Positions 1 to 5,684 of a DNA stretch of 8,721 bases are shown piece after piece. The position numbers and the translations under genes are program-made. The DNA comes from WFTC01 sp047635955 (lineage in GTDB: Bacteria > Patescibacteriota > Gracilibacteria > UBA1369 > 2-02-FULL-48-14), in the NCBI GenBank assembly GCA_047635955.1, contig JBLIGW010000045.1, positions 1-8,721 of the forward strand. Direction: 5' to 3'. The notes under the pieces are model-generated. The model was not told the DNA's origin, made no database searches, and worked only from the letters and a program-made list of their open reading frames with translations. How positions within the stretch are numbered: the first letter of the stretch is position 1; every line of letters begins with the position of its first letter.

Positions 1-231
1 ACTAATTTCATATTCTTCATCTTCTACTTCATCAACTACTTCCTTTACTAGAAAAATAGACACATGTTCTGTCTGAGGTTCAATCTCAACATCAATGTTT
101 TGATCTTTGGTTCCGTAGTCTTTTCGGTAAGCGGTCTTGAGTGCAGCTTTAACGATTTCCATCACTACCTCTTCAGGTAGGTTTTTTTCATTACAGAGCT
201 GTCGCACCGCTGCCATAAATTGTTGATGCAT
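1..231 (-). CDS. nusA: Transcription termination/antitermination factor NusA, N-terminal fragment (cut by window edge)
   Basis: The 77 visible codons, read on the minus strand, encode the start of the NusA N-terminal domain, which binds RNA polymerase near the RNA exit channel and modulates pausing, termination and antitermination. The sequence shows the family pattern: an N-terminal helix with NEKNLPEEVV (residues 14-23), a second helix ending in LKTAYRKDYG (31-40), a strand with a V.I pattern, then KEVVDEVEDEEYEIS (63-77), close to the VVDEV..QRLEIS stretch of Bacillus-type NusA. The S1, KH1 and KH2 domains would lie beyond position 1. The start is well fixed, because an in-frame TAA lies five codons upstream of the ATG at 231; an internal ATG at codon 6 is the only near alternative. 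No Shine-Dalgarno sequence precedes it. The identification comes from recalled family similarity, not a search. Confidence 0.85.
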   Translation of the reverse strand, partial: MHQQFMAAVRQLCNEKNLPEEVVMEIVKAALKTAYRKDYGTKDQNIDVEIEPQTEHVSIFLVKEVVDEVEDEEYEIS

Positions 232-257
232 TTTGCATTGGGGTTAGAAAAACCAGC

Positions 258-273
258 AGGACCTTAAAGTCCT
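258..273. other. Small inverted repeat in the nusA leader (possible attenuator or terminator)
   Basis: AGGAC (258-262) and GTCCT (269-273) form a 5-bp stem around a 6-nt loop. Read on the minus strand it lies 27 nt before the nusA start and is followed after five bases by TTTTT. Read on the plus strand it is followed by ACCTTTTATTT. The stem is short and not GC-rich, so a terminator or attenuator role is only a possibility; its place in the nusA leader makes autogenous control conceivable. Confidence 0.25.
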
Positions 274-300
274 ACCTTTTATTTATATTGAATTTGACAG

Positions 301-328
301 TTGGAATTTATCATGGGTTGGATATAAA
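301..328 (+). promoter_or_regulatory. Candidate promoter for the rod-like RNA
   Basis: TTGGAA (301-306) and TATAAA (323-328) are separated by 16 bp on the plus strand. The predicted transcription start is near 335, just before the 5' strand of the inverted structure that begins at 341. No plus-strand ORF begins here, so if used it would drive a non-coding RNA. The region is AT-rich, so a chance match is possible. Confidence 0.35.
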
Positions 329-334
329 AATCAA
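305..334 (-). promoter_or_regulatory. Weak candidate promoter for nusA
   Basis: On the minus strand TTGATT (334-329) and TAAATT (310-305) are separated by 18 bp. A start near 298 would give a leader of about 67 nt that includes the small hairpin at 258-273. Matches to consensus are partial and the region is AT-rich. No leaderless-type -10 box sits directly before the nusA ATG, unlike several other genes here. Confidence 0.22.
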
Positions 335-340
335 GATGAG

Positions 341-453
341 GTTCAGTTTGTAGCCGCCCTAAGAAGGCCGGGAGCACTCGGGGCGGCTCATGAGCCTGAC
401 CAACTCGCTTCCTTTTTAGCCCTTCTTCGGTCCGCTACAAAGCAGATCTGAAC
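341..453 (+). ncRNA. Putative structured RNA: rod-like hairpin of about 113 nt, family unassigned
   Basis: The segment folds back on itself along most of its length. GTTCAG (341-346) pairs with CTGAAC (448-453). TTTGTAGC (347-354) pairs with GCTACAAA (434-441), leaving 442-447 bulged. AAGAAGG (361-367) pairs with CCTTCTT (421-427). GGGAGC (370-375) pairs with GCTTCC (407-412) with one G-U pair. Near the apex is the 12-bp palindrome GGCTCATGAGCC (385-396). The middle part is clearly richer in GC than its surroundings. Length and rod shape resemble a small bacterial SRP (4.5S) RNA, but the conserved apical GGAAGCAGCC signature is absent on both strands. The strand is uncertain: plus is preferred only because a promoter-like sequence precedes it. 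A complex terminator for recA-recX, whose recX stop codon touches the structure, or a nusA leader element are the alternatives. Confidence 0.45.
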
Positions 454-905
454 TAGTTTGAAATCAGATCAAAGATCACTGCGGGTGAAAACCCACGGCC
501 TGCAAGAAATTGAGCTTTCTTTTGATAGTGTTTTTCTTTGGGTAATCGAGTGAGACGTTTTTCTATTTTTTTAAGTGCTGATGCTGCTATTTCTTTTTCA
601 GAAATATCCAAGTCTTTCCACTGTTTTTCAGTTTGTTCGAAAGGTATACCTTTCCGTTTGAGTCTTTCGGCCACCTTATAGAGACCTTGGTAACGGAAGT
701 GAGCGGCAGTTTCGACAGCACGGTGAACATACAATTCGTCATTAAGAAGATTAAGCTCAAGCAGTCTTATAATGACTGCTTGTTCAAACTCTGTTGTGTA
801 GTGAGGGCGTTTTTTAAGCTTTTCTCTCATCTCATGAACCGTGTGCGAACGCCGTGATAGCGAACGCAACGCGTATTCCATGAGGAGTTGATATGAGGCT
901 TCCAT
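453..905 (-). CDS. recX: RecA regulatory protein RecX
   Basis: RecX binds in the groove of the RecA filament and limits its extension and activity. The 150-residue product has the typical family size and its helical, basic make-up in three tandem three-helix repeats: roughly residues 8-60 (ALRSLSRRSHTVHEMREKL, then the LLELNLLNDELYVHRAV helix pair), 68-100 (RYQGLYKVAERLKRKGI) and 107-149 (ending RGFSPAVIFDLI). The R.S..E...KL and L.LLND..YV patterns are characteristic. The ATG at 905 overlaps the recA TAA by one base (TAATG), so translation is probably coupled to recA by termination-reinitiation, and no Shine-Dalgarno sequence is seen. The recA-recX order is the commonest context for this family, which supports the call. 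Its stop codon (453-455) abuts the inverted structure at 341-453. Confidence 0.93.
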   Translation of the reverse strand: MEASYQLLMEYALRSLSRRSHTVHEMREKLKKRPHYTTEFEQAVIIRLLELNLLNDELYVHRAVETAAHFRYQGLYKVAERLKRKGIPFEQTEKQWKDLDISEKEIAASALKKIEKRLTRLPKEKHYQKKAQFLAGRGFSPAVIFDLISN

Positions 906-1963
906 TATTCTTTTGTAGACATAATTTTGTCTTTCACTAGTTTCTCAATTTCTGAAGTCATCTTTTGATTCTCCTTGAGGAAAGCCTTACTCTTTTCTCT
1001 TCCTTGGCCAAGACGAGTCTCTCCATAACTGTAGAAAGCTCCAGCTTTACGAACTAATTCATATTTAGCTGCTAGATCAAGAATGTCTCCTTCTTTAGAG
1101 ATACCTTGATTGTAGAGAATATCAAACTCAGCCACTTTGAATGGAGGAGCTACTTTATTCTTAACAATTTTCACTCGTACTCGGTTACCCGTGAGCTCTT
1201 TATCTCCAAATTCTGAACTTCCTTCAATCTTACCAATACGTCGAATGTCCATTCGTACTGAAGAATAGAATTTAAGTGCTTGTCCTCCTGTTGTTGTTTC
1301 AGGACTACCAAACATAACACCAATTTTCATACGAATTTGATTGAGGAAAATCACAGTACACTTAGATTTACTGATCGCTGCTGTGAGCTTACGAAGAGCC
1401 TGACTCATGAGTCGAGCTTGTAGTCCCATTTGAGCGTCTCCCATATCTCCTTCAATTTCAGCACGAGGGGTGAGAGCGGCTACTGAATCAATCACAATTA
1501 TGTCTACGGCATTAGAGCGAATCAAAGTTTCTGTAATCTCCAAAGCTTGCTCACCATTGTCTGGTTGAGAAAGAAGTAGCTCATCTGTGTTTACTCCAAT
1601 TTTTCTTGCGTAAGAAGGGTCAAGTGCGTGTTCAGCATCAATAAATGCTGCCATACCACCTAACTTTTGTACTTCAGCAATCATGTGAAGTGTAAGTGTA
1701 GTCTTACCTGAACTTTCTGGACCATAAATTTCAACTACACGACCTTTTGGGATTCCCCCTCCAAGCGCGATGTCGAGAGAGATAGAACCAGTCGGTGTAG
1801 TGTCGACATCCATGTGTTTGGATTCACCCAGCTTCATAATAGAACCTGTACCGAAGTCTTTTTCAATTTGAGCCATTGCTAACTCAAGTGCTTTTTTCTT
1901 TGCGCTCGTTTCTGGAGCCGCGGTTTCTGTAGTCGCGGTTTCTGTTTTTGTTGCTTTTGCCAT
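905..1963 (-). CDS. recA: Recombinase A (RecA)
   Basis: RecA is the cytoplasmic ATP-dependent strand-exchange protein of homologous recombination and the co-protease of the SOS response. The 352-residue product is full length. Visible motifs are Walker A GPESSGKT (81-88), the catalytic glutamate in IDAEHALDP (E111), Walker B VDIIVIDS (153-160), loop L1 around EIEGDMGDAQMG (169-180), the allosteric stretch NQIRMKIGVMFG (208-219) and loop L2 with PETTTGGQALK (221-231). An N-terminal extension of about 20 residues rich in Thr, Ala and Glu precedes the usual family start (ALELAMAQIEK). It might not be translated, but no better start was seen, since M30 lies inside the conserved first helix. The C-terminal tail is short. 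No Shine-Dalgarno sequence precedes the ATG; the AGGAGG-like string there is on the other strand. The gene is followed by recX with a one-base overlap. Confidence 0.98.
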   Translation of the reverse strand: MAKATKTETATTETAAPETSAKKKALELAMAQIEKDFGTGSIMKLGESKHMDVDTTPTGSISLDIALGGGIPKGRVVEIYGPESSGKTTLTLHMIAEVQKLGGMAAFIDAEHALDPSYARKIGVNTDELLLSQPDNGEQALEITETLIRSNAVDIIVIDSVAALTPRAEIEGDMGDAQMGLQARLMSQALRKLTAAISKSKCTVIFLNQIRMKIGVMFGSPETTTGGQALKFYSSVRMDIRRIGKIEGSSEFGDKELTGNRVRVKIVKNKVAPPFKVAEFDILYNQGISKEGDILDLAAKYELVRKAGAFYSYGETRLGQGREKSKAFLKENQKMTSEIEKLVKDKIMSTKE

Positions 1964-2001
1964 TTTACGTGGAGGATTAAGGATAAAGCGATGTTGTTAC
2001 T

Positions 2002-2030
2002 AACCTAGGTGAGTGCGCACTCACCGTCAA
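2002..2030 (-). promoter_or_regulatory. recA promoter
   Basis: On the minus strand TTGACG (2030-2025) and TAGGTT (2007-2002) are separated by exactly 17 bp. The -35 box matches five of six consensus bases, and the -10 box matches the three most conserved positions (T, A and final T). The start would fall near 1995, giving a leader of about 32 nt with no Shine-Dalgarno sequence. The spacer is occupied almost entirely by an 18-bp palindrome, which suggests tight repression. Confidence 0.6.
2008..2025. promoter_or_regulatory. 18-bp perfect palindrome in the recA promoter, candidate SOS-type operator
   Basis: GGTGAGTGCGCACTCACC is a perfect inverted repeat with no spacer, lying between the -35 and -10 boxes of the recA promoter and centred about 54 bp upstream of the start codon. 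A dimeric repressor bound here would block RNA polymerase. LexA is the usual repressor of recA, but the sequence matches neither the Gram-positive GAAC-N4-GTTC box nor the E. coli CTGT-N8-ACAG box. The outward TGAGTG/CACTCA form also resembles some TetR-type operators. No regulator gene is in the window. A second palindrome, TTTGATCAAA (2035-2044), lies just upstream. Confidence 0.6.
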
Positions 2031-2041
2031 TACCTTTGATC

Positions 2042-2065
2042 AAAAGGCCGCTTTACATTAGCGGG
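2042..2065 (-). terminator. Weak candidate terminator after ftsE
   Basis: On the minus strand CCGCT (2064-2060), a 7-nt loop and AGCGG (2052-2048) form a short GC-rich stem, followed by CCTTTTGATC. It lies about 23 nt past the ftsE stop and ends before the recA promoter, as expected for insulation. The T run is only four bases. Confidence 0.35.
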
Positions 2066-2086
2066 ATTTCTTTCGAAAATCCTGAA

Positions 2087-2737
2087 TTATTCCTGAAGCT
2101 TACCGTCCACAACTTGCAAAGCTCGGCCCTCTACAATGTTCAAAAGTGCATGGTTATGCGTTGCAATGATCACCGTGGCTCCCTCAACATTCAAACGTTG
2201 CAAAAGTAAAATAATCTCTTTAGCCGTTTTTGGATCCAAATTCCCCGTTGGCTCATCTGCAATAATCAGATTTGGCTCATGAATCAGTGCTCGTGCAATG
2301 GCAACTCGCTGACGTTCTCCTCCTGAAAGCATGTAAGGGAAATGATGCCGTGCCTCTGCTAATCCTACTTTCATCAATACTTCCGGCACTCGTTTGGCAA
2401 TTTGTTTATCACTATAACCACAAACCTCCATGGCAAAAGCCACATTCTCATAGGCTGTTTTCTTTTCAAGTAACTTATAATCCTGGAATACAATTCCTAG
2501 TTTTCGACGATATTCTTGAAGCGCCAGTCGATTAAACTTTTTGATGTCGTAATGATCCACCAACACACTTCCATGAGTTAGTTTAATAGCACCAATGAGC
2601 GCATGAATAAGCGTGGTTTTTCCTGCTCCTGAAGCTCCCATTAACCAGACCCAATCACCTCCTTTGATCTGAAGATTCACGTTATCTAGAACTAAGCGTT
2701 CTCCGTATTGTTTTGTTGCGTTTTTGAACTCGATCAT
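2087..2737 (-). CDS. ftsE: Cell division ABC transporter ATPase FtsE
   Basis: FtsE is the cytoplasmic ATPase that, with membrane protein FtsX, controls peptidoglycan hydrolases at the division site. The 216-residue product has the usual length and the full set of ABC motifs: Walker A GASGAGKT (34-41), Q-loop Q85 in VFQDYKLL, signature LSGGE (137-141), Walker B LIIADE (157-162), D-loop TGNLDP (164-169) and switch histidine H194. The stretches MIEFKNATKQY at the start and VFQDYKLLEKKTAYENVAFAMEV (82-104, interrupted here only by family variation) are typical of FtsE rather than LolD or MacB ATPases, although related ATPases cannot be fully excluded. It appears to be a single-gene unit: recA, with its own promoter, follows, and a divergent gene lies 20 bp upstream, so ftsX is not adjacent. 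A TATACT box 6 nt before the ATG predicts a leaderless mRNA. Confidence 0.88.
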   Translation of the reverse strand: MIEFKNATKQYGERLVLDNVNLQIKGGDWVWLMGASGAGKTTLIHALIGAIKLTHGSVLVDHYDIKKFNRLALQEYRRKLGIVFQDYKLLEKKTAYENVAFAMEVCGYSDKQIAKRVPEVLMKVGLAEARHHFPYMLSGGERQRVAIARALIHEPNLIIADEPTGNLDPKTAKEIILLLQRLNVEGATVIIATHNHALLNIVEGRALQVVDGKLQE

Positions 2738-2751
2738 AAACGTAGTATAAT
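2724..2751 (+). promoter_or_regulatory. Promoter of the SLH-xer operon, predicted leaderless
   Basis: TTGAAC (2724-2729) and a perfect TATAAT (2746-2751) are separated by 16 bp. The predicted start falls on the A of the ATG at 2758, six bases past the -10 box, so the mRNA would have no 5' leader. The -35 box lies inside the first codons of the divergent ftsE gene. Confidence 0.7.
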
Positions 2752-2772
2752 TCCATCATGAGAATTCCCCAA
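2744..2772 (-). promoter_or_regulatory. Promoter of ftsE, predicted leaderless, overlapping the divergent promoter
   Basis: On the minus strand TATACT (2749-2744) ends six bases before the ftsE ATG (2737), which places the predicted start at the initiation codon. A partial -35 box, TTGGGG (2772-2767), lies 17 bp upstream inside the start of the SLH gene. The -10 box shares four bases (2746-2749) with the plus-strand TATAAT, so the two promoters should exclude each other. Confidence 0.6.
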
Positions 2773-4434
2773 GGCTTAGTCATTGCCACCCTATTGTTTT
2801 TCAGCTTAACAAGTTTAAGTCATGCTGTTGTGAATGTCACTTCAAGTGAATTACAAGAGGCTAAAGACCTGTTATGGCCCAGTTCTAGTGCGATTGGCAC
2901 CTTAGATGGCTTTAGTGAGTTTCAATTACAAGACAGCTCTTCTATCTCTGAAGGGATCACCGCTGAATATGAAGCCCGAATGAGTGAGGACCCATGGATG
3001 GACGACGAACTCCCCCATTTGAAAATCACTGCTTATTCATATTCCACTCAAGATTCTGCGCATGAAGCTTTTAATGAGATTCTGGATCTGCCCTCTTTTG
3101 ATGATGGAAGCAAAATTTTAATCAACTCAGACGATCACTATATTTACTACCGAACTGATTCAGGAATCAGTGTCGATATTTTTGGAAGTATTGATGCTGA
3201 GTATTATGCCTATCACCTAATACATGTGAACGGAAATTTGCTCTACCAAAGCAGTATCTACAGACCTGATGAAGGCTACGCATTGGATGCTGACAAAGCC
3301 TACGCTGAAGCCATTGAAAACCCGTCTGATGTTTATTTGTTGTTATTCTCAAGTCTAGACACCTTGAAGCTGGCGGAAAGTCTACTTTTCCCACCCACTA
3401 CTAGTGATTTCACAGCGAAAAGTGAGATTACCAGCTTGGACCTAAGTGAACTCTATGACATTCCTCAACATGGAGAAATCGAGTTCGATCTCTATATTGG
3501 TGAGCCAGAAGGGTCCGTTGGAACTATTTTAGACTCATCTGGGATTGCCACTCCAAATGAAGGAGATCTCTACTTATATCTTAGTGATGATGGACATATT
3601 TTTGCGGGTATTTACGCCCCTGATTTTGATTCAGACTGTCCTCAACAAGCCGGTTGGTACCGCATTGAAAGTGATGATTCTTTGAATTCCTACGAGTGGA
3701 ATAAGGTTAAATTTCACTACGGAGTTGGCGGATTGGCCGTTTACATTAATGATGTCCAGACTGCCTTTTGTCATGTGTCTCAAGCTCGCTCAGAAAACCC
3801 TCTCTACTTTGGCGATTACCCTGGTGACAGCCTAGATGAAAGCATGATTGGTTATCTTAATGATCTGGAAATCAACTACAGCCTCACTGATTCAGGTTTG
3901 ATCTGGGACGAGGTCTTAACGGAGCAGCTTTTTCTTGATCTTTTGAATACAGATCCTGACTTAACTGTTTTTCAATATCTAAAAGAAGAAGCCATATTTT
4001 TAGGTTCTGATGGTTATCTTTACCCTGACAATGAGCTGAATCGAGCTGAAATGGTAAAAGTACTTTTAAAAGCTTACTCTTATGAATCAGATGACGAATC
4101 TGACAGTGAATTTTGGGATGTCCCGAGTGACGCCTGGTACTTAAAATACCTAAACAAAGCCTCAAAGATTGGCATGGTAGAAGGACACGACAATGGACAA
4201 TTCTTGCCAGGTCATCAAATCAATCGAGCTGAGTTTTTCACAATGTTGCTTCGAGTCAGCGAGGCTGATGTGACTTACTCTGACTATTTCCGTGATGTGG
4301 ATGAAGAAGATTGGTACAGTCAAGCAGCGGCCTTTGCCTATGAGATGGGAATTATTTCAGATAAGAGTTTCTACCCTAGTTCTAATGTAACTCGACGTGA
4401 AGCTGCTCAAGCCCTTTACACGCTACTTCAATGA
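2758..4434 (+). CDS. Secreted surface protein with C-terminal SLH repeats and a possible LamG-like region
   Basis: The 558-residue product looks exported and attached to the cell wall. A signal peptide is clear: basic n-region MRIPQ, hydrophobic core (residues 6-20) and a likely cleavage after SHA (21-23). Residues about 24-215 match nothing I recognise; they are acidic, mixed in predicted structure and rich in aromatic residues. Residues about 220-376 have a beta-rich pattern (GEIEFDLYIGEPEG, LYLYLSDDGHIFAGIY, EWNKVKFHYGVGGLAVYIND, IGYLNDLEI) typical of LamG/concanavalin-like lectin folds, with the protein's only two Cys (294, 338) possibly disulfide-bonded. Three SLH repeats follow (about 404-440, 452-499, 510-557), with YPDNELNRAEM, FWDVPSDAWYLKYLNKASKIGMVEG and FYPSSNVTRREAA; such repeats bind pyruvylated secondary wall polymers. 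A leaderless promoter fixes the start. The stop overlaps the xer start by four bases (ATGA). The function beyond surface attachment is unknown. Confidence 0.88.
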   Translation: MRIPQGLVIATLLFFSLTSLSHAVVNVTSSELQEAKDLLWPSSSAIGTLDGFSEFQLQDSSSISEGITAEYEARMSEDPWMDDELPHLKITAYSYSTQDSAHEAFNEILDLPSFDDGSKILINSDDHYIYYRTDSGISVDIFGSIDAEYYAYHLIHVNGNLLYQSSIYRPDEGYALDADKAYAEAIENPSDVYLLLFSSLDTLKLAESLLFPPTTSDFTAKSEITSLDLSELYDIPQHGEIEFDLYIGEPEGSVGTILDSSGIATPNEGDLYLYLSDDGHIFAGIYAPDFDSDCPQQAGWYRIESDDSLNSYEWNKVKFHYGVGGLAVYINDVQTAFCHVSQARSENPLYFGDYPGDSLDESMIGYLNDLEINYSLTDSGLIWDEVLTEQLFLDLLNTDPDLTVFQYLKEEAIFLGSDGYLYPDNELNRAEMVKVLLKAYSYESDDESDSEFWDVPSDAWYLKYLNKASKIGMVEGHDNGQFLPGHQINRAEFFTMLLRVSEADVTYSDYFRDVDEEDWYSQAAAFAYEMGIISDKSFYPSSNVTRREAAQALYTLLQ

Positions 4435-5354
4435 ATACTGTCCCTGAACTCCAACGCCTGATCACTCGCTTTCTTGAACACCTAGAAGTGGCTAAGAATA
4501 GATCACTTAAAACCATAGAAAATTACCATCACTACCTGCAACGTTTTGCAGATTTTATTGAAGATAAAGACCCTCAGATCATTGATCTGGAAGATGTGCA
4601 CAAGTATCAATTGTTTTTGAATCGATATATGGACACCCGAGACCGGCCCTTGTCTCCAAAAACTCAGAATTACCATCTGATTGCGCTCCGTGCCTTTCTC
4701 AAATATTTAGTTAAAAATGATATTCCGTGTTTAGCGCCAGAGAAAATTGACCTAAAAAAAGTTGGCGGACGGGTCGTGGACTTTCTCACTCGAGATGAAA
4801 TGGATCGTATGTTTGAAGCCATAGACCTTGGCAAAAGAACGGGAATGCGTGACCGTGCCATGATGGAAACTTTATATTCAACGGGTTTACGTGTGAGTGA
4901 ACTAGTCAGTTTAAATCGATCTCAAGTGGACCTAGAACGAAAAGAATTTACCGTTCGAGGAAAGGGACAAAAGCCTAGACTGGTCTTTCTGTCTGATCGC
5001 TGTGTGAAATGGATTCGACTCTATTTAACCGATCGAACTGACAATTGGGACCCACTTTTCATTAGTTATGGACGCAACCGTGAAGACCTTGAACTGGGAC
5101 TTGGCGAGAAACGTAGACTCACCCCCTACTCGGTTCAAACCATGGTTCGCAATGCAGCAAAATATGCAGGAATTGGAAAAAAAGTAACGCCTCATGTGAT
5201 TCGTCATAGTTTTGCCACTGAACTGCTTTATAACGGAGCAGACATTCGTGATGTGCAAGAAATGCTTGGACACTCATCCATCACTACTACTCAGATTTAC
5301 ACTCATACTACGAACCGTCGTTTGCGGGAAATTCATCAGAAATTTCACAAGTAA
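4431..5354 (+). CDS. Site-specific tyrosine recombinase of the XerC/XerD family
   Basis: The 307-residue product has the length and two-domain form of XerC/D proteins, which resolve chromosome dimers at dif sites during division. The N-terminal SAM-like DNA-binding domain covers about residues 5-95 (RFLEHLEVAKNRSLKTIENY, LIALRAFLKYLV). The catalytic domain (about 117-305) keeps all active-site residues: R154 in STGLRVSEL, K178 in VRGKGQK, H255 and R258 in PHVIRHSFATELL, H281 in MLGHSS and nucleophile Y290 in TTTQIYTHTT. The symbol is left open because XerC, XerD and single-Xer systems cannot be separated here. There are no signs of an integron or phage neighbour, so a housekeeping role is the likelier one. 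The ATG overlaps the stop of the upstream SLH gene, implying coupled translation. Its last 47 bases overlap the convergent gene at 5308-5655. Confidence 0.94.
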   Translation: MNTVPELQRLITRFLEHLEVAKNRSLKTIENYHHYLQRFADFIEDKDPQIIDLEDVHKYQLFLNRYMDTRDRPLSPKTQNYHLIALRAFLKYLVKNDIPCLAPEKIDLKKVGGRVVDFLTRDEMDRMFEAIDLGKRTGMRDRAMMETLYSTGLRVSELVSLNRSQVDLERKEFTVRGKGQKPRLVFLSDRCVKWIRLYLTDRTDNWDPLFISYGRNREDLELGLGEKRRLTPYSVQTMVRNAAKYAGIGKKVTPHVIRHSFATELLYNGADIRDVQEMLGHSSITTTQIYTHTTNRRLREIHQKFHK

Positions 5355-5655
5355 GAGTCTCTCCAAAACTCACTCGTATTTTCACAGCATCTTGCGTTAC
5401 TACATCCACAAATGGATAAACAACATAAGCCGGTCCTTCAGAGTTGTAATACCTTTCAGCTTCCACAAAAAGAAACTCCCACTCCTCAAAAGTAACTGGC
5501 ACACTAATTGACTCTGCCTCTTTTTCTGGGATAATGACTCTCATCAAATGCCTACCCAGTTCAAAAGGCACTCCAGAAGGCAGCAGCCAGAGATTTATTT
5601 CTGCTTTACGAGCCCCGTTAACTGCTTTTTTTAAGCTTTCAAATGAACTTTCCAT
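5308..5655 (-). CDS. Hypothetical acidic protein of 115 residues, not recognised
   Basis: I do not recognise this protein. It is probably a real gene, because about 300 of its 348 bases lie in a stretch with no other coding frame between two well-identified genes. The product is small, soluble and acidic, with no signal peptide or membrane segment. The pattern suggests an N-terminal helix (residues 3-17), a strand and loop with LWLLPSGVPFELGRHLMRVII (22-42 region), a helix TFEEWEFLFVEAERYY (55-70), then beta strands (AYVVYPFVDVV, VKIRVSFGE, LTCEISDE). There is one cysteine (C103). Its last 47 bases overlap the xer 3' end tail to tail. The start at 5655 lies five bases after a TAAAAT box on the minus strand, consistent with a leaderless or near-leaderless mRNA. 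It is divergent from the dNTPase gene. Confidence 0.72.
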   Translation of the reverse strand: MESSFESLKKAVNGARKAEINLWLLPSGVPFELGRHLMRVIIPEKEAESISVPVTFEEWEFLFVEAERYYNSEGPAYVVYPFVDVVTQDAVKIRVSFGETLTCEISDEFPANDGS

Positions 5656-5660
5656 TTTTT

Positions 5661-5666
5661 ATTTTA
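5661..5666 (-). promoter_or_regulatory. Candidate -10 box of the 115-residue gene
   Basis: On the minus strand TAAAAT (5666-5661) ends five bases before the ATG at 5655, close to the 6-nt spacing found at ftsE, the SLH gene and the PrsW gene. No good -35 box was found at 16-18 bp, so the assignment rests on spacing and on the shared local pattern. Confidence 0.4.
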
Positions 5667-5677
5667 GCTAAAGATCC

Positions 5678-5683
5678 TATAAT
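5678..5683 (+). promoter_or_regulatory. TATAAT box at the start of the dNTPase gene
   Basis: A perfect TATAAT lies one base before the ATG at 5685. If it is the -10 box, transcription would start near 5690, past that ATG, and the first codon on the mRNA would be the in-frame ATG at 5712, after a leader of about 22 nt. No good -35 box is present, only a T run. It may be a chance AT-rich match. Confidence 0.35.
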
Positions 5684-5684
5684 T

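Noticed and set aside
294..328. TTGACA (294-299) with TATAAA (323-328) as a plus-strand promoter
   Set aside because: The spacing is 23 bp, too long for a sigma-70-type promoter; TTGGAA at 301 gives a usable 16-bp spacing instead.
341..453. Integron attC-like site
   Set aside because: The rod-like fold is reminiscent, but attC ends carry RYYYAAC first and GTTRRRY last. Here the order is the reverse (GTT... first, ...AAC last) on both strands, and no integron integrase or cassette is present.
341..453. 4.5S SRP RNA
   Set aside because: Length and shape fit and GGTCAGG occurs on the minus strand, but the conserved apical tetraloop and AGCAGCC side are missing, so it is kept as unassigned.
633..857. 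Plus-strand frame inside recX
   Set aside because: It lies wholly within recX on the opposite strand and has no family resemblance or promoter of its own.
1971..1982. GGAGGATTAAGG near the recA start as a Shine-Dalgarno sequence
   Set aside because: It is on the plus strand, whereas recA is on the minus strand; the recA mRNA carries the complement, which cannot pair with anti-SD.
2009..2535. Plus-strand frames inside the recA promoter region and ftsE
   Set aside because: They are antisense to ftsE, and the first would overlap the recA operator; neither resembles a known protein.
3167..4165. Minus-strand frames inside the SLH gene
   Set aside because: They are antisense shadows of a well-supported secreted protein and have no start signals or domain patterns.
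4432..4434. Alternative genetic code with TGA read as glycine (code 25)
   Set aside because: TGA is the stop of the SLH gene exactly at the ATGA overlap with xer, and no conserved gene in the window has an in-frame TGA.
4670..5511. Frames antisense to xer and a plus-strand frame at 5212-5511
   Set aside because: They overlap the conserved catalytic part of xer or the better-supported minus-strand gene at 5308-5655.
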